Shown piece after piece: positions 35,498-43,374 of a stretch of DNA of 64,000 bases (position 1 is the first letter of the stretch; each line of letters begins with the position of its first letter). The position numbers and the translations under genes were made by a program. Where the stretch lies: NCBI GenBank assembly GCA_020635955.1, contig JACJYW010000003.1, forward strand, positions 620,001-684,000, given 5' to 3'. The notes below the pieces were generated by a model. The model was not told the DNA's origin, did no database searches, and worked only from the letters and a program-made list of their open reading frames with translations. Source of the DNA: Crocinitomicaceae bacterium. Its GTDB lineage: Bacteria; Bacteroidota; Bacteroidia; Flavobacteriales_D; Crocinitomicaceae.

Positions 35498-35941
35498 CTA
35501 CATTTGAACCTTTTTTGATAAAAAGGTAACCCCATTGTTAATCTGGCTGGTTGTTGAGGCAACAGATTTATTTGATAAAACAAAAAGGATATTATCTCTA
35601 TACGCTTTGATATCATTATGCAAAGGACAAGGTTTTTCACCTGAACAATTCTCGATACCCATGCCACATCTATTAAATATATCTTTTCCATCAATAGCTT
35701 TCACGATTTTCAATAGTGATTTATTCAACTCATTCTTTGTCAAATAAAATCCTCCATATCTGCCTTTTGAGGACAACACAAGCTTGTGCTTTACAAGTAT
35801 TTGAAGCACTTTGTTTAAATAATCTGCGGGAAGATTTAGATCCCTGGCGATAACCTTGATACCCACCCTTTTATTATCTCCCTGTTTGGCCAGATACATT
35901 GTGGCTTTCAAAGCATATTCGCAACTTTTTGAAAAAAACAT
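35498..35941 (-). CDS. Rrf2-family regulator with Fe-S cysteines (NsrR-like)
   Basis: The 147-residue protein has an N-terminal winged helix (CEYALKATMYLA, IKVIARDLNLPADYLNKVLQIL, SSKGRYGGFYL). A loop has three cysteines near residues 92-107 (RCGMGIENCSGEKPCPLHND), the pattern that binds an Fe-S cluster in IscR, NsrR and RsrR. Sitting between nitrate transporters and a RIC gene, it is most likely an NO or redox sensor. No partner operator could be identified by eye. It probably complements the Fnr-type regulators. Confidence 0.85.
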   Translation of the reverse strand: MFFSKSCEYALKATMYLAKQGDNKRVGIKVIARDLNLPADYLNKVLQILVKHKLVLSSKGRYGGFYLTKNELNKSLLKIVKAIDGKDIFNRCGMGIENCSGEKPCPLHNDIKAYRDNILFVLSNKSVASTTSQINNGVTFLSKKVQM

Positions 35942-35978
35942 ATTGTGCCCTATCTAAAATGACATCCTTTGGTCAGTC

Positions 35979-36707
35979 TTATCTATTCAACAATTCTTTT
36001 TCTAGAGCAATTGTCTTAGGAAACAGAATGTTGTTTTCAAGATGAATATGTCTCATAAGGTCATCTGCAAATTCATTTAATTGGCCATAAGAAACTCTAT
36101 GCGTGCCGCAAGCACCTTTTGGAGGCGTGTAATCTTCAGTGAGTTCCTGAATCACTGCAAGTTCTCCTCCTGCGCTGTCATGCTCATGAAGCATCATGCT
36201 AATAGGGTTTTGTACTGTACCAAAAGGAACCGAAAGAGGCTCACCTGACCTTTTAGCAGCAACCATTTGCTTAATAAAAGGAAATAGAACATTTTCTTCC
36301 TTGTACATGTGTATTTTTAATTCATCAGCCAGTGCATCAAATCTATCAGAGATTTCAGAAACATTGGGTTTATGCATTCCATGAACCATTTTTACACGAT
36401 TTACAGATTCTTTTATAAAAGGAGTAGCACGCTTGACATAAACATGATGCACGCCAACAATATGATCAACCAATTCATCCAGCTCCCATGATTCAAAATC
36501 ATGTTCAGGTGGATCCTGGCGATTGTCAATCTCTTCAAGTTCCAAACGAACCATTTCGAGATCTGCATTTTTTTCTGAACATGCCTGTTCAAGCGATATA
36601 TTTCCACCACAGCAAAAATCAATACCATGGCGCTTAAAAACCTCAGCTTTTCGGTAGTCTTCCGCAACCATTTTACCGACTGTTTTGTTTTCTTCTAATG
36701 TTGACAT
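35979..36707 (-). CDS. ric: RIC/ScdA iron-sulfur cluster repair di-iron protein (intact copy)
   Basis: The protein has 242 residues. The N-terminal DUF542 domain has GIDFCCGGNISL (about 28-39). A hemerythrin-like domain follows, with iron-ligand histidines and glutamates in HIVGVHHVYV, KMVHGMHKPN, LKIHMYKEENVLFPFI, LHEHDSAGGE and the C-terminal HIHLENNILFPK. It repairs nitrosatively damaged Fe-S clusters and can release NO-bound iron. A second, frameshifted copy lies 5 kb to the left. It is divergent from the NnrS-like gene with a shared regulatory site between them. Confidence 0.93.
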   Translation of the reverse strand: MSTLEENKTVGKMVAEDYRKAEVFKRHGIDFCCGGNISLEQACSEKNADLEMVRLELEEIDNRQDPPEHDFESWELDELVDHIVGVHHVYVKRATPFIKESVNRVKMVHGMHKPNVSEISDRFDALADELKIHMYKEENVLFPFIKQMVAAKRSGEPLSVPFGTVQNPISMMLHEHDSAGGELAVIQELTEDYTPPKGACGTHRVSYGQLNEFADDLMRHIHLENNILFPKTIALEKELLNR

Positions 36708-36760
36708 ATTTACTATTTTAAATTGGATACTAATGTCCGATTATATTAGAAATTAAAATA

Positions 36761-36772
36761 TGATATTTATCA
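36761..36772. promoter_or_regulatory. FNR/DNR-type site shared by RIC (36707) and the 12-TM gene (36834)
   Basis: TGATATTTATCA, a perfect match, 54 bases from one start and 62 from the other. No perfect -7 element was seen towards the RIC gene. TTAATTTG (36807-36814) is near-consensus on the other side. Confidence 0.7.
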
Positions 36773-36833
36773 TCTTCATTTGAACTATTTGCACTTGATC
36801 AAAAAATTAATTTGGTGATTATTTAAATGACAT

Positions 36834-38027
36834 TTGAACGCCGTGAGCTCTAGATGGATTTTACTCTCATTATTCTTCTTATGCATTGCAGCAATAGCTG
36901 GATCAATGATGAGATTAGCTGTTTTCACAAATGTGTTTCTTCCCTATGAAAACATTCTTCACGCGCATTCTCATATAGCATTCCAAGGTTGGTTGTATCT
37001 GGCTTTATTTTTATTCATTACTAAAAGCTATCTAAATCCAGATCAGTTCAACAAAGAACGCTATCGCTGGCAGCTATACACAACGATTGTGATTCTATTT
37101 GGTGTTTTAGTATCTTTTCTTGTGCAGGGTTATGGCTTGTTTTCAATTATATTTTCAAGTCTGTTTCAGGTCATGAATTATATATTTTGCTTCACATTCC
37201 TGGTTGACACAAGTAAACTACCTAAAGTTTCAAAAGCTAAGATGTCACTTAAATTTATCCGTGTTGCAGTGGTATTGTTGAGTATCTCCACCCTAGGACC
37301 CTGGGGAGTTGCTATATTCAGTGCCAATGGATTAGCAGACACAGAATATTTTGATACAGCACTTTACTTCTTTTTTCACTTTCAGTATAATGGTTGGTTC
37401 ACCTTTGCAATTTTAGGTGCAATAATTTATTTAGCAGAACAAAATCATATTCAATACAATTCGAAATGGTTATTTAGATCTTATCAGCTATTACTCTGGT
37501 CAGTTGTTCCCGCTTTTAGCTTGTCATTATTAGACATGAGCTATGCAAACTTGCTCGAAATTCTTGCTGTCCTGGCCGGGATCATACAATTCATGGGAAT
37601 TATCTTCTTTGTTCTGAGCTGGAATACACCAAGCATTTCTTTTATCATGCGAGGCAATTACCTCCTTTCAATTGGTATTCTATGTTTGACATTGAAATAT
37701 CTTCTCCAATTAGCTTCTTCTGTGCCATATTTTAAAGAATTGGCTTTCCTAAATAAACCAATTATTATAGGATACATTCATTTGACCATGATCGGCTTTT
37801 TAACTTTTGTCTTGTTAGGAGTTTTGACCGAACTCAAATGGTTAACCAGGAGTAAAATAGGTTGGATGACCTTTTTATTGGGTTTTTTATCAAGTGAAAT
37901 AGTTCTATTGTTAATTGGATTTCAGCCGCAACTTTTTCATTATAAAATGATTGTATTGTCCAGTGTTTTGATGGCAATTGGAGTAATCTTAATTTTTATC
38001 CGCCAATTATTTAACGTTTCCGTATAA
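36834..38027 (+). CDS. 12-TM heme-copper-oxidase-I/NnrS-like membrane protein
   Basis: The start is TTG 36834 or GTG 36843; no ATG precedes the first helix. The 397 residues are almost entirely helices. Histidine-bearing motifs are LHAHSHIAFQGWLYL (about 43-57), FFHFQYNGWFTFA (about 180) and GYIHLTMIGFLT (about 312). These resemble heme-ligand positions in NnrS and in shortened heme-copper subunit I relatives seen in flavobacterial denitrification clusters. Role in NO tolerance or electron transfer is inferred from family resemblance and the shared promoter region. Family assignment is uncertain. Confidence 0.7.
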   Translation: MNAVSSRWILLSLFFLCIAAIAGSMMRLAVFTNVFLPYENILHAHSHIAFQGWLYLALFLFITKSYLNPDQFNKERYRWQLYTTIVILFGVLVSFLVQGYGLFSIIFSSLFQVMNYIFCFTFLVDTSKLPKVSKAKMSLKFIRVAVVLLSISTLGPWGVAIFSANGLADTEYFDTALYFFFHFQYNGWFTFAILGAIIYLAEQNHIQYNSKWLFRSYQLLLWSVVPAFSLSLLDMSYANLLEILAVLAGIIQFMGIIFFVLSWNTPSISFIMRGNYLLSIGILCLTLKYLLQLASSVPYFKELAFLNKPIIIGYIHLTMIGFLTFVLLGVLTELKWLTRSKIGWMTFLLGFLSSEIVLLLIGFQPQLFHYKMIVLSSVLMAIGVILIFIRQLFNVSV

Positions 38028-38158
38028 AAGAGGAGCTATTCATTAGATTTTTCTTTACCCAGAACACGATAAATACTATAGAAAAACCTGTTTTATGTCA
38101 TATAATTAGTGATAGTTTTTTATGAAAATTTATGGCATAAGTAAGAAAATTTATAATT

Positions 38159-39502
38159 ATGAAAATTTTAACAACAAGATCTTTACTGTTATCACTATTT
38201 GCTCTATTGGGAAGTTTTAGTTTTTCTCAATTTAAAATCACAGGAGAAGTTAGACCGAGGATGGAATACCGTCACGGGTTCAAGGCTTTACCAAATTCCG
38301 CCGCAAAACACGCTATATTCGTTGATCAACGAACAAGGTTAAATTTTGATTATACAAAAAACAAAATAGCTTTCAGAGTGTCCCTTCAGGATGTGAGAGT
38401 TTGGGGTAATCAGAGCCAGTTAGTAGGAAACGAAGATTTTGGAACCTCTATTCACGAAGCTTGGGGTCGTATACAACTAAAAGATTCCCTTTATTTGAAA
38501 TTTGGTCGTCAAGAACTTGTTTATGATGATCACAGAATACTTGGAAACGTAGGTTGGGCACAGCAAGCGAGGAGTCATGATGCCGTGTTTCTTCAATGGG
38601 AAAAGAAAAAGTTTAAACTTCACTTTGGTGGAGCCTATAACCAAAACGCTGCAGGCCTAGTTGGCACTGATTATACTGTTAATAAGAGTTATAAATCAAT
38701 GCAAATGGGTTGGGCAAACTTTAAGTTCAATGAGGATATGAACCTCAGTGTATTAGCACTTAGTGTAGGCCAGCAAGTAAATTATACAAATATTCAAGGA
38801 AATCCGGATTACCAGGATAATTACACCCTAACAGCCGGAACACGATTTGTGTTTAAGAAAAAGTCTTTTGGTTTCAATTTTAATGGCTATTATCAGTTAG
38901 GATCAACTAATGAATGGCCCAAAAGAAGTGTAAGTGCTTATAATTTAGGTATTGATGCGTATTACAAGGTAAAAGAATCAATGAAATTTACTTTAGGATT
39001 TGAAATGTTATCAGGTAATAGCCAAACTGACACAACGGTTGCTTATAATGATGTTCAACATGCTTTCAATCCATACTTCGGCACAAACCACAAATTCAAT
39101 GGTTTGATGGATTATTTCTACGTAGGAAACCACATAGGCAATGTAGGATTGAATGACATCTATTTTCAATTTGATTACGAGCATAAAAAGTTCAGTTTGG
39201 GATTGGCAGGTCACGCATTTTTATCTAATGCTGACATTCTTGATGTACCATGGCTCACTGATCCGGCAAATACGACAGGAGAAATAAGAGCAATGAGTTC
39301 ATACATGGGAGCTGAAATAGACTTTTTTGGAGGATTTAAAATTGTTGACGGAGCCTCTTGTAAATTTGGTTATTCACATATGCTTGGAACAGAATCAATG
39401 GAAGCAATCAAAGGAGGAGACAGAAACGAAATTGCTAATTGGGGATGGGTAATGGTTGTCTTGAAACCAACTTTGTTTGAACAAAAACCTAAAGAAGAGT
39501 AA
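38159..39502 (+). CDS. Alginate-export-like outer membrane beta-barrel
   Basis: The protein has 447 residues with a signal peptide (LLLSLFALLGSFSFSQ). A repeated amphipathic strand pattern follows (KITGEVRPRMEYRHGF, YLKFGRQELVYDDHRILGNVGW) typical of the AlgE/Alginate_exp barrel family. In Bacteroidota such barrels often accompany denitrification genes and may let anions or small solutes pass. No alginate genes are nearby. It is followed by a clear terminator. Confidence 0.8.
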   Translation: MKILTTRSLLLSLFALLGSFSFSQFKITGEVRPRMEYRHGFKALPNSAAKHAIFVDQRTRLNFDYTKNKIAFRVSLQDVRVWGNQSQLVGNEDFGTSIHEAWGRIQLKDSLYLKFGRQELVYDDHRILGNVGWAQQARSHDAVFLQWEKKKFKLHFGGAYNQNAAGLVGTDYTVNKSYKSMQMGWANFKFNEDMNLSVLALSVGQQVNYTNIQGNPDYQDNYTLTAGTRFVFKKKSFGFNFNGYYQLGSTNEWPKRSVSAYNLGIDAYYKVKESMKFTLGFEMLSGNSQTDTTVAYNDVQHAFNPYFGTNHKFNGLMDYFYVGNHIGNVGLNDIYFQFDYEHKKFSLGLAGHAFLSNADILDVPWLTDPANTTGEIRAMSSYMGAEIDFFGGFKIVDGASCKFGYSHMLGTESMEAIKGGDRNEIANWGWVMVVLKPTLFEQKPKEE

Positions 39503-39526
39503 AGGATTATAGGGGATTTATTCTGT

Positions 39527-39562
39527 AAAAAGCCCGTAGGAATTACTTCTTGCGGGCTTTTT
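39527..39562 (+). terminator. Terminator after the barrel gene
   Basis: AAAAAGCCCG and CGGGCTTTTT form a 10-bp stem around a 16-base loop and end in T-run. Confidence 0.85.
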
Positions 39563-39610
39563 GATTCTCATAAATCTTCAATTCTTGTGTCCAAATGTCT
39601 GTAAGCTTTA

Positions 39611-39622
39611 TGACAAGAATCA
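39611..39622. promoter_or_regulatory. FNR/DNR-type site (one mismatch), hemerythrin-moaA-crp operon
   Basis: TGACAAGAATCA with TAT on the right. GATATTTG (39646-39653) is a near-consensus -7, giving a start near 39658, about 41.5 bases from the site centre. Confidence 0.65.
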
Positions 39623-39676
39623 TATATGAAATCCATTTAATTGATGATATTTGGTCATTCACTTATAAAAAAACAA

Positions 39677-40390
39677 ATGAAAATAATAGACAAATCAGGT
39701 AAAAGAATAGACGGCAAAGCATCTGAAAAGGAAATTAAAAAGGAGCTTAAGGAAACGGACCCAATCATAAAAAATGCAGAAAAGGGAGATCATGAAGAAC
39801 TGTCCCCTATGGATCCGCCGAGTGGGTATGACAATGAGAGGATAATTGGGATAGATTATGACAACTTTCATCAAAGTATGAAAGATTTATGTGATGAACA
39901 CAAAAATGCTTTAGCTGTTTGTGAAAGATTTGAAAAAGCCCTGCAAGAATTTAAAACTGGCGGTTATTATATTACCAAAGAAATCAATGATTCTTTCAAT
40001 GCATTCTTTGTTGCATTTGATGAAAACATTATGCCTCACAACAGAAAAGAAGAAAAAGGGCTATTTCCAATTCTTCATAAGAAAATGCTTGAGTCTGGGG
40101 AGCATAGTGAAGGAGAAGAAAAACATACTCCCGTTGACCTAATGGAAGACGAGCATATTAAAATGCTTCAACTAGCTACTTTGTCTTTCAATTTGTTAGG
40201 CTTGGCAATGCGGTTAAAAGAAGAAGGAGATATTGCTATGACATTCGATCTTGCCTATCACAAGGGATTAGAACTTGTTGAAATGCTAAAACTTCACATT
40301 TTCAGAGAGGATAATACCATCTTCCCTTTAGCACAACAACTACTTACAGAAGAAGAATTTGCGAGGTTTTATAATGAAGAACATCACTAA
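39677..40390 (+). CDS. Hemerythrin-domain protein
   Basis: The ATG at 39677 is preferred: 39641 and 39644 would lie upstream of the predicted transcript start. The 237 residues have a charged N-terminus (KSGKRIDGKASEKEIKKEL). A four-helix hemerythrin-like domain follows with DEHKNALAVCERF, ENIMPHNRKEEKGLFPIL, LMEDEHIKMLQL and LKLHIFREDNTIFPLAQQLL, all with iron-ligand His and Glu. It probably binds O2 or NO, or stores iron, during nitrate respiration. The moaA ATG lies inside its 3' end (17-base overlap). Confidence 0.85.
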   Translation: MKIIDKSGKRIDGKASEKEIKKELKETDPIIKNAEKGDHEELSPMDPPSGYDNERIIGIDYDNFHQSMKDLCDEHKNALAVCERFEKALQEFKTGGYYITKEINDSFNAFFVAFDENIMPHNRKEEKGLFPILHKKMLESGEHSEGEEKHTPVDLMEDEHIKMLQLATLSFNLLGLAMRLKEEGDIAMTFDLAYHKGLELVEMLKLHIFREDNTIFPLAQQLLTEEEFARFYNEEHH

Positions 40391-41372
40391 AATAGTCGAT
40401 ACTTTTGGCAGGGAGCACAATTATTTAAGAATTTCCTTAACTGAGCGTTGCAATTTGCGTTGTTTTTATTGTATGCCTGAAGAAGGCGTGGCTCTGAGGG
40501 AAAAGTCATGTTTCATGACTAGTGAAGAGGTAATAGAAATAGCGCAACAGTTTGTAGATTTAGGTGTCACTAAAATTCGATTAACAGGAGGAGAACCCTT
40601 GATAAAAAAGGATATCGATAATATCTTAATCCAACTTAGTAAATTACCGGTAGAGCTCGGCATCACAACAAATGGTGTTCTTGTTGATCAACATATTAAT
40701 ACTTTTAAAGAGGCCGGTATTAAATCAGTGAACGTAAGTCTTGACTCTTTAAAAGAAGAGCGGTTCAATAGCATTTCTAGACGAAATTATTTCAAAAGAA
40801 TCAGATCTAACATTGATTTATTGATAAAGAATGAATTCAATGTCAAAGTCAATGTAGTGCTGATCAAGGGTGTCAATGATGATGAAATTGTAGATTTTAT
40901 TGACTGGACTGTTTCAAACCCTTTGCAGGTAAGATTCATTGAATTTATGCCCTTTGATGGTAATAAATGGAACTGGGATAACATGGTTCCAAGAAAAAGG
41001 ATTTTGGAAATTGCAGAAAAGGCGTACGGTGAAAAACATATCATTAAGGTAAAGGACCGTGCCAATGACACAACTGCGAATTATCGTCTTTTCAATTCCG
41101 TAGGATCTTTTGGAATTATTAGTTCAATGTCAAATCCATTTTGTGATACGTGTAATCGTATTAGACTTACAGCAGATGGAAAAATCAGAAATTGTTTGTT
41201 TTCAAATTCGGAAATTGACCTTTTAGCCTCTCTTCGTAAAAATCAAGATCTTAAACCGATCATTCTCGAATCAATTCTAAATAAGAAAAAACAAAGAGGA
41301 GGTTTGAAGGATTTTGAGAAAGCTCAATTTACCCAAAATGAGAATCGATCAATGGTCACCATTGGAGGATAG
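40374..41372 (+). CDS. moaA: GTP 3',8-cyclase MoaA
   Basis: The radical SAM motif CNLRCFYC is near residue 25, followed by RLTGGEPLIKKDI. C-terminal second-cluster cysteines are in NPFCDTCNRIRLTADGKIRNCLF (about 258-276), and the catalytic C-terminal GG is present (SMVTIGG). It converts GTP to the 8-cyclo product that MoaC turns into cyclic pyranopterin. ATG 40374 is chosen; the upstream in-frame start is weaker. Translationally coupled to the hemerythrin gene before it and overlapping the Crp-type gene after it. Confidence 0.95.
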   Translation: MKNITKIVDTFGREHNYLRISLTERCNLRCFYCMPEEGVALREKSCFMTSEEVIEIAQQFVDLGVTKIRLTGGEPLIKKDIDNILIQLSKLPVELGITTNGVLVDQHINTFKEAGIKSVNVSLDSLKEERFNSISRRNYFKRIRSNIDLLIKNEFNVKVNVVLIKGVNDDEIVDFIDWTVSNPLQVRFIEFMPFDGNKWNWDNMVPRKRILEIAEKAYGEKHIIKVKDRANDTTANYRLFNSVGSFGIISSMSNPFCDTCNRIRLTADGKIRNCLFSNSEIDLLASLRKNQDLKPIILESILNKKKQRGGLKDFEKAQFTQNENRSMVTIGG

Positions 41373-42045
41373 CAAATTTCACTTTATGGATTTTTTAAAG
41401 AAGAAGTATTTAAAGGAATGGAAATCGCTTATTGCACTGGGCAAACAAGAACTGAAATTTGGTAAAAATGAGATGATCTTCAGTGCTGGAGACAAAACCA
41501 ATGGTATCTATAGCATTAAATCAGGATATGTCAAGATATCTTACAAGAATTTTGATGGGGAAGACCTTGTAATCAGAATTGCAGGAAAGGGAGATACATT
41601 AGGGCATAGAGGTTTTGGAGGAGATTGGACCTATCCAATTTCTGCCTACTCCTTAAATGAAAGTGAAGTAACATTTTTACCCATTGAAGTTTTCAAAACA
41701 ATGGCTAAAACAAATCCTGAATTTAGTTTTGATATGATGATGTTTTTTGCTGATGAACTTCGAAAGTCTGAAAAAAAGATAAGTCAACCACCTGTTCTCA
41801 GCAGAATTGCGTATACCATTTTAGAAAACTACAGGGTATTTGGATTTGACAAGAATGAACCAACGAAACTAGCTTTTACTTTGAGTAGATCAGACATTTC
41901 TAACATGGCGGGTACCACCTATGAATCGGTTATCAGATCGTTATCTGAGCTCAAGAAAAAAGGAGTTATTCAAATAAGTGGAAAAAACATACATATTTTA
42001 GACTTGAAAGAACTAGAGAATATCGCAAACCCTGCAGGTGATTGA
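41338..42045 (+). CDS. Crp/Fnr-family transcription regulator (no cysteine cluster)
   Basis: The start at ATG 41338 overlaps moaA by 35 bases. It is preferred over ATG 41386 because the region EDSKFHFMDFL aligns with NDSKIFCALSL of the FNR-like protein at 26035-26745. The effector domain reads GKNEMIFSAGDKTNGIYSIKSGYVKI and the HTH LSRSDISNMAGTTYESVIRSLSELKKKGVI. The recognition helix has the same E-x-x-I-R as the FNR-like protein, so both may bind the same TGAT-N4-ATCA sites. It lacks N-terminal cysteines, pointing to a heme- or ligand-based DNR/NNR-type sensor rather than an Fe-S one. Confidence 0.8.
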   Translation: MRIDQWSPLEDSKFHFMDFLKKKYLKEWKSLIALGKQELKFGKNEMIFSAGDKTNGIYSIKSGYVKISYKNFDGEDLVIRIAGKGDTLGHRGFGGDWTYPISAYSLNESEVTFLPIEVFKTMAKTNPEFSFDMMMFFADELRKSEKKISQPPVLSRIAYTILENYRVFGFDKNEPTKLAFTLSRSDISNMAGTTYESVIRSLSELKKKGVIQISGKNIHILDLKELENIANPAGD

Positions 42046-42108
42046 GTCCTGAATGCTCTTATTGAATATTATATCTTGTGAAATCCTGTGCAGTAAATTC
42101 TTAGGATA

Positions 42109-42120
42109 TGATTTAAATCA
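42109..42120. promoter_or_regulatory. FNR/DNR-type site, fatty acid desaturase
   Basis: TGATTTAAATCA within ATATGATTTAAATCATAA. TACATTTG (42144-42151) is a perfect -7, with start near 42156, again 41.5 bases away. Confidence 0.85.
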
Positions 42121-42168
42121 TAATTGGAAGAATACTATTACGGTACATTTGCCCGAATTTGTACCTTC

Positions 42169-43266
42169 ATGACTAATAATAAATTTAAACCCGTCCGTTT
42201 TATTTCGAATAATGATCTTGATTTTGGAAAGGAATTGAGAAAGAGAGTAAACGCTTATTTTAAAGAGAATAAAATTGAAAAAACCGGTGATTATCGAATT
42301 TGGATTAAGATAATCATCATGCCAATGTTGTACTTGGCTCCTTTCGGTTTAATTCTATCCGGGTTATTTTTAGAAAATTTAATTGTCTTTTTCGGACTTT
42401 GGTTGTTGATGGCAATCGGTATGGCAGGATGCGGGCTTGGAATTATGCATGATGCTAATCACGGAGCAATTTCTAAAAATCAAAAGGTAAATAATTTCAT
42501 AGGCTACGTAATTAATTTAGCTGGAGGATATGCATTGAATTGGAAAATTCAGCACAATGTTTTGCATCATTCATATACCAATATAGATGGTTATGATGAA
42601 GATATAGCACCATCTGGCGTAATGAGATTCTCTCCTCATCAACCTGCAAAACCCTTTTTCAGATTTCAACATATTTATGCTTGGTTCTTATATGGTCTTA
42701 TGACCCTTTCCTGGACATTATGGAAAGATTTCTTATCACTATCTAGGTACAATAAAAAAGGTTTGATTGAAGCTCAAGGGCGCGTATATATAAACGAATT
42801 AGCCAAGTTAATCATCCACAAACTCATATATTTCGCCATCTTTCTTGTAATGCCGATATTAATGCTTGATATTGAGTGGTATCTTATTGTTTTAGGTTGG
42901 TTTTGTATGCACTTTGTAACAGGTCTAATTCTTGCATGTATTTTTCAACCAGCTCATGTCGTACCCTCTTCTGAGTTTCCTTTACCCAATGATGAGAATA
43001 AAATAATTGGAGATAAAACTATTCATCAGCTCCAGACAACAGCTAATTTTGCTCCTAAAAATCGGCTTTTTTCATGGTACGTAGGTGGGTTAAACTATCA
43101 AATAGAGCATCATTTGTTTCCAAATATGTGTCACATTCATCACAGAAAAATTTCAAAAATCGTAGAGGAAACTGCAAAGGAATTTAATGTTCCTTATCAC
43201 TCTGAACCTACTTTCATTGGTGCCCTTTATAAACACGCCAAGATGCTATATAAATTCAGAAAGTGA
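42169..43266 (+). CDS. Membrane fatty acid desaturase (acyl-lipid type)
   Basis: ATG 42169 is chosen; the longer frame from 42124 would begin before the predicted transcript. The three histidine boxes are HDANHGA (about 105), HNVLHHSYTN (about 140) and QIEHHLFP (about 320), the last being the Q-x-x-H-H form of front-end desaturases without a fused cytochrome b5. Helices lie between the boxes. It introduces a double bond into acyl chains using O2 and two iron atoms. Control by an anaerobic-type site is unexpected for an O2-requiring enzyme and could mean repression. Confidence 0.88.
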   Translation: MTNNKFKPVRFISNNDLDFGKELRKRVNAYFKENKIEKTGDYRIWIKIIIMPMLYLAPFGLILSGLFLENLIVFFGLWLLMAIGMAGCGLGIMHDANHGAISKNQKVNNFIGYVINLAGGYALNWKIQHNVLHHSYTNIDGYDEDIAPSGVMRFSPHQPAKPFFRFQHIYAWFLYGLMTLSWTLWKDFLSLSRYNKKGLIEAQGRVYINELAKLIIHKLIYFAIFLVMPILMLDIEWYLIVLGWFCMHFVTGLILACIFQPAHVVPSSEFPLPNDENKIIGDKTIHQLQTTANFAPKNRLFSWYVGGLNYQIEHHLFPNMCHIHHRKISKIVEETAKEFNVPYHSEPTFIGALYKHAKMLYKFRK

Positions 43267-43311
43267 GAAATCTCCAGCTCATCTTATAATATTTTCTTTT
43301 CATGAGAATCA

Positions 43312-43323
43312 TGATTTAGGTCA
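43312..43323. promoter_or_regulatory. FNR/DNR-type site (one mismatch), tpl-tnaA operon
   Basis: TGATTTAGGTCA, seven of eight core bases, 51 bases upstream of the tpl ATG. Only a weak -7 (around 43345-43352) is visible. Confidence 0.55.
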
Positions 43324-43374
43324 TAGTTATCGTTTTTTCAATAGAACATATTTACACTAATAAAATTTTATTCA

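Noticed and set aside
38091..38118. Symmetry around TGTCATATAATTAGTGA before the outer membrane barrel gene
   Set aside because: Does not fit TGAT-N4-ATCA with one mismatch and no -7 was found.
39641..39676. Extension of the hemerythrin gene to 39641/39644
   Set aside because: Lies on the predicted -7 element, upstream of the transcript start.
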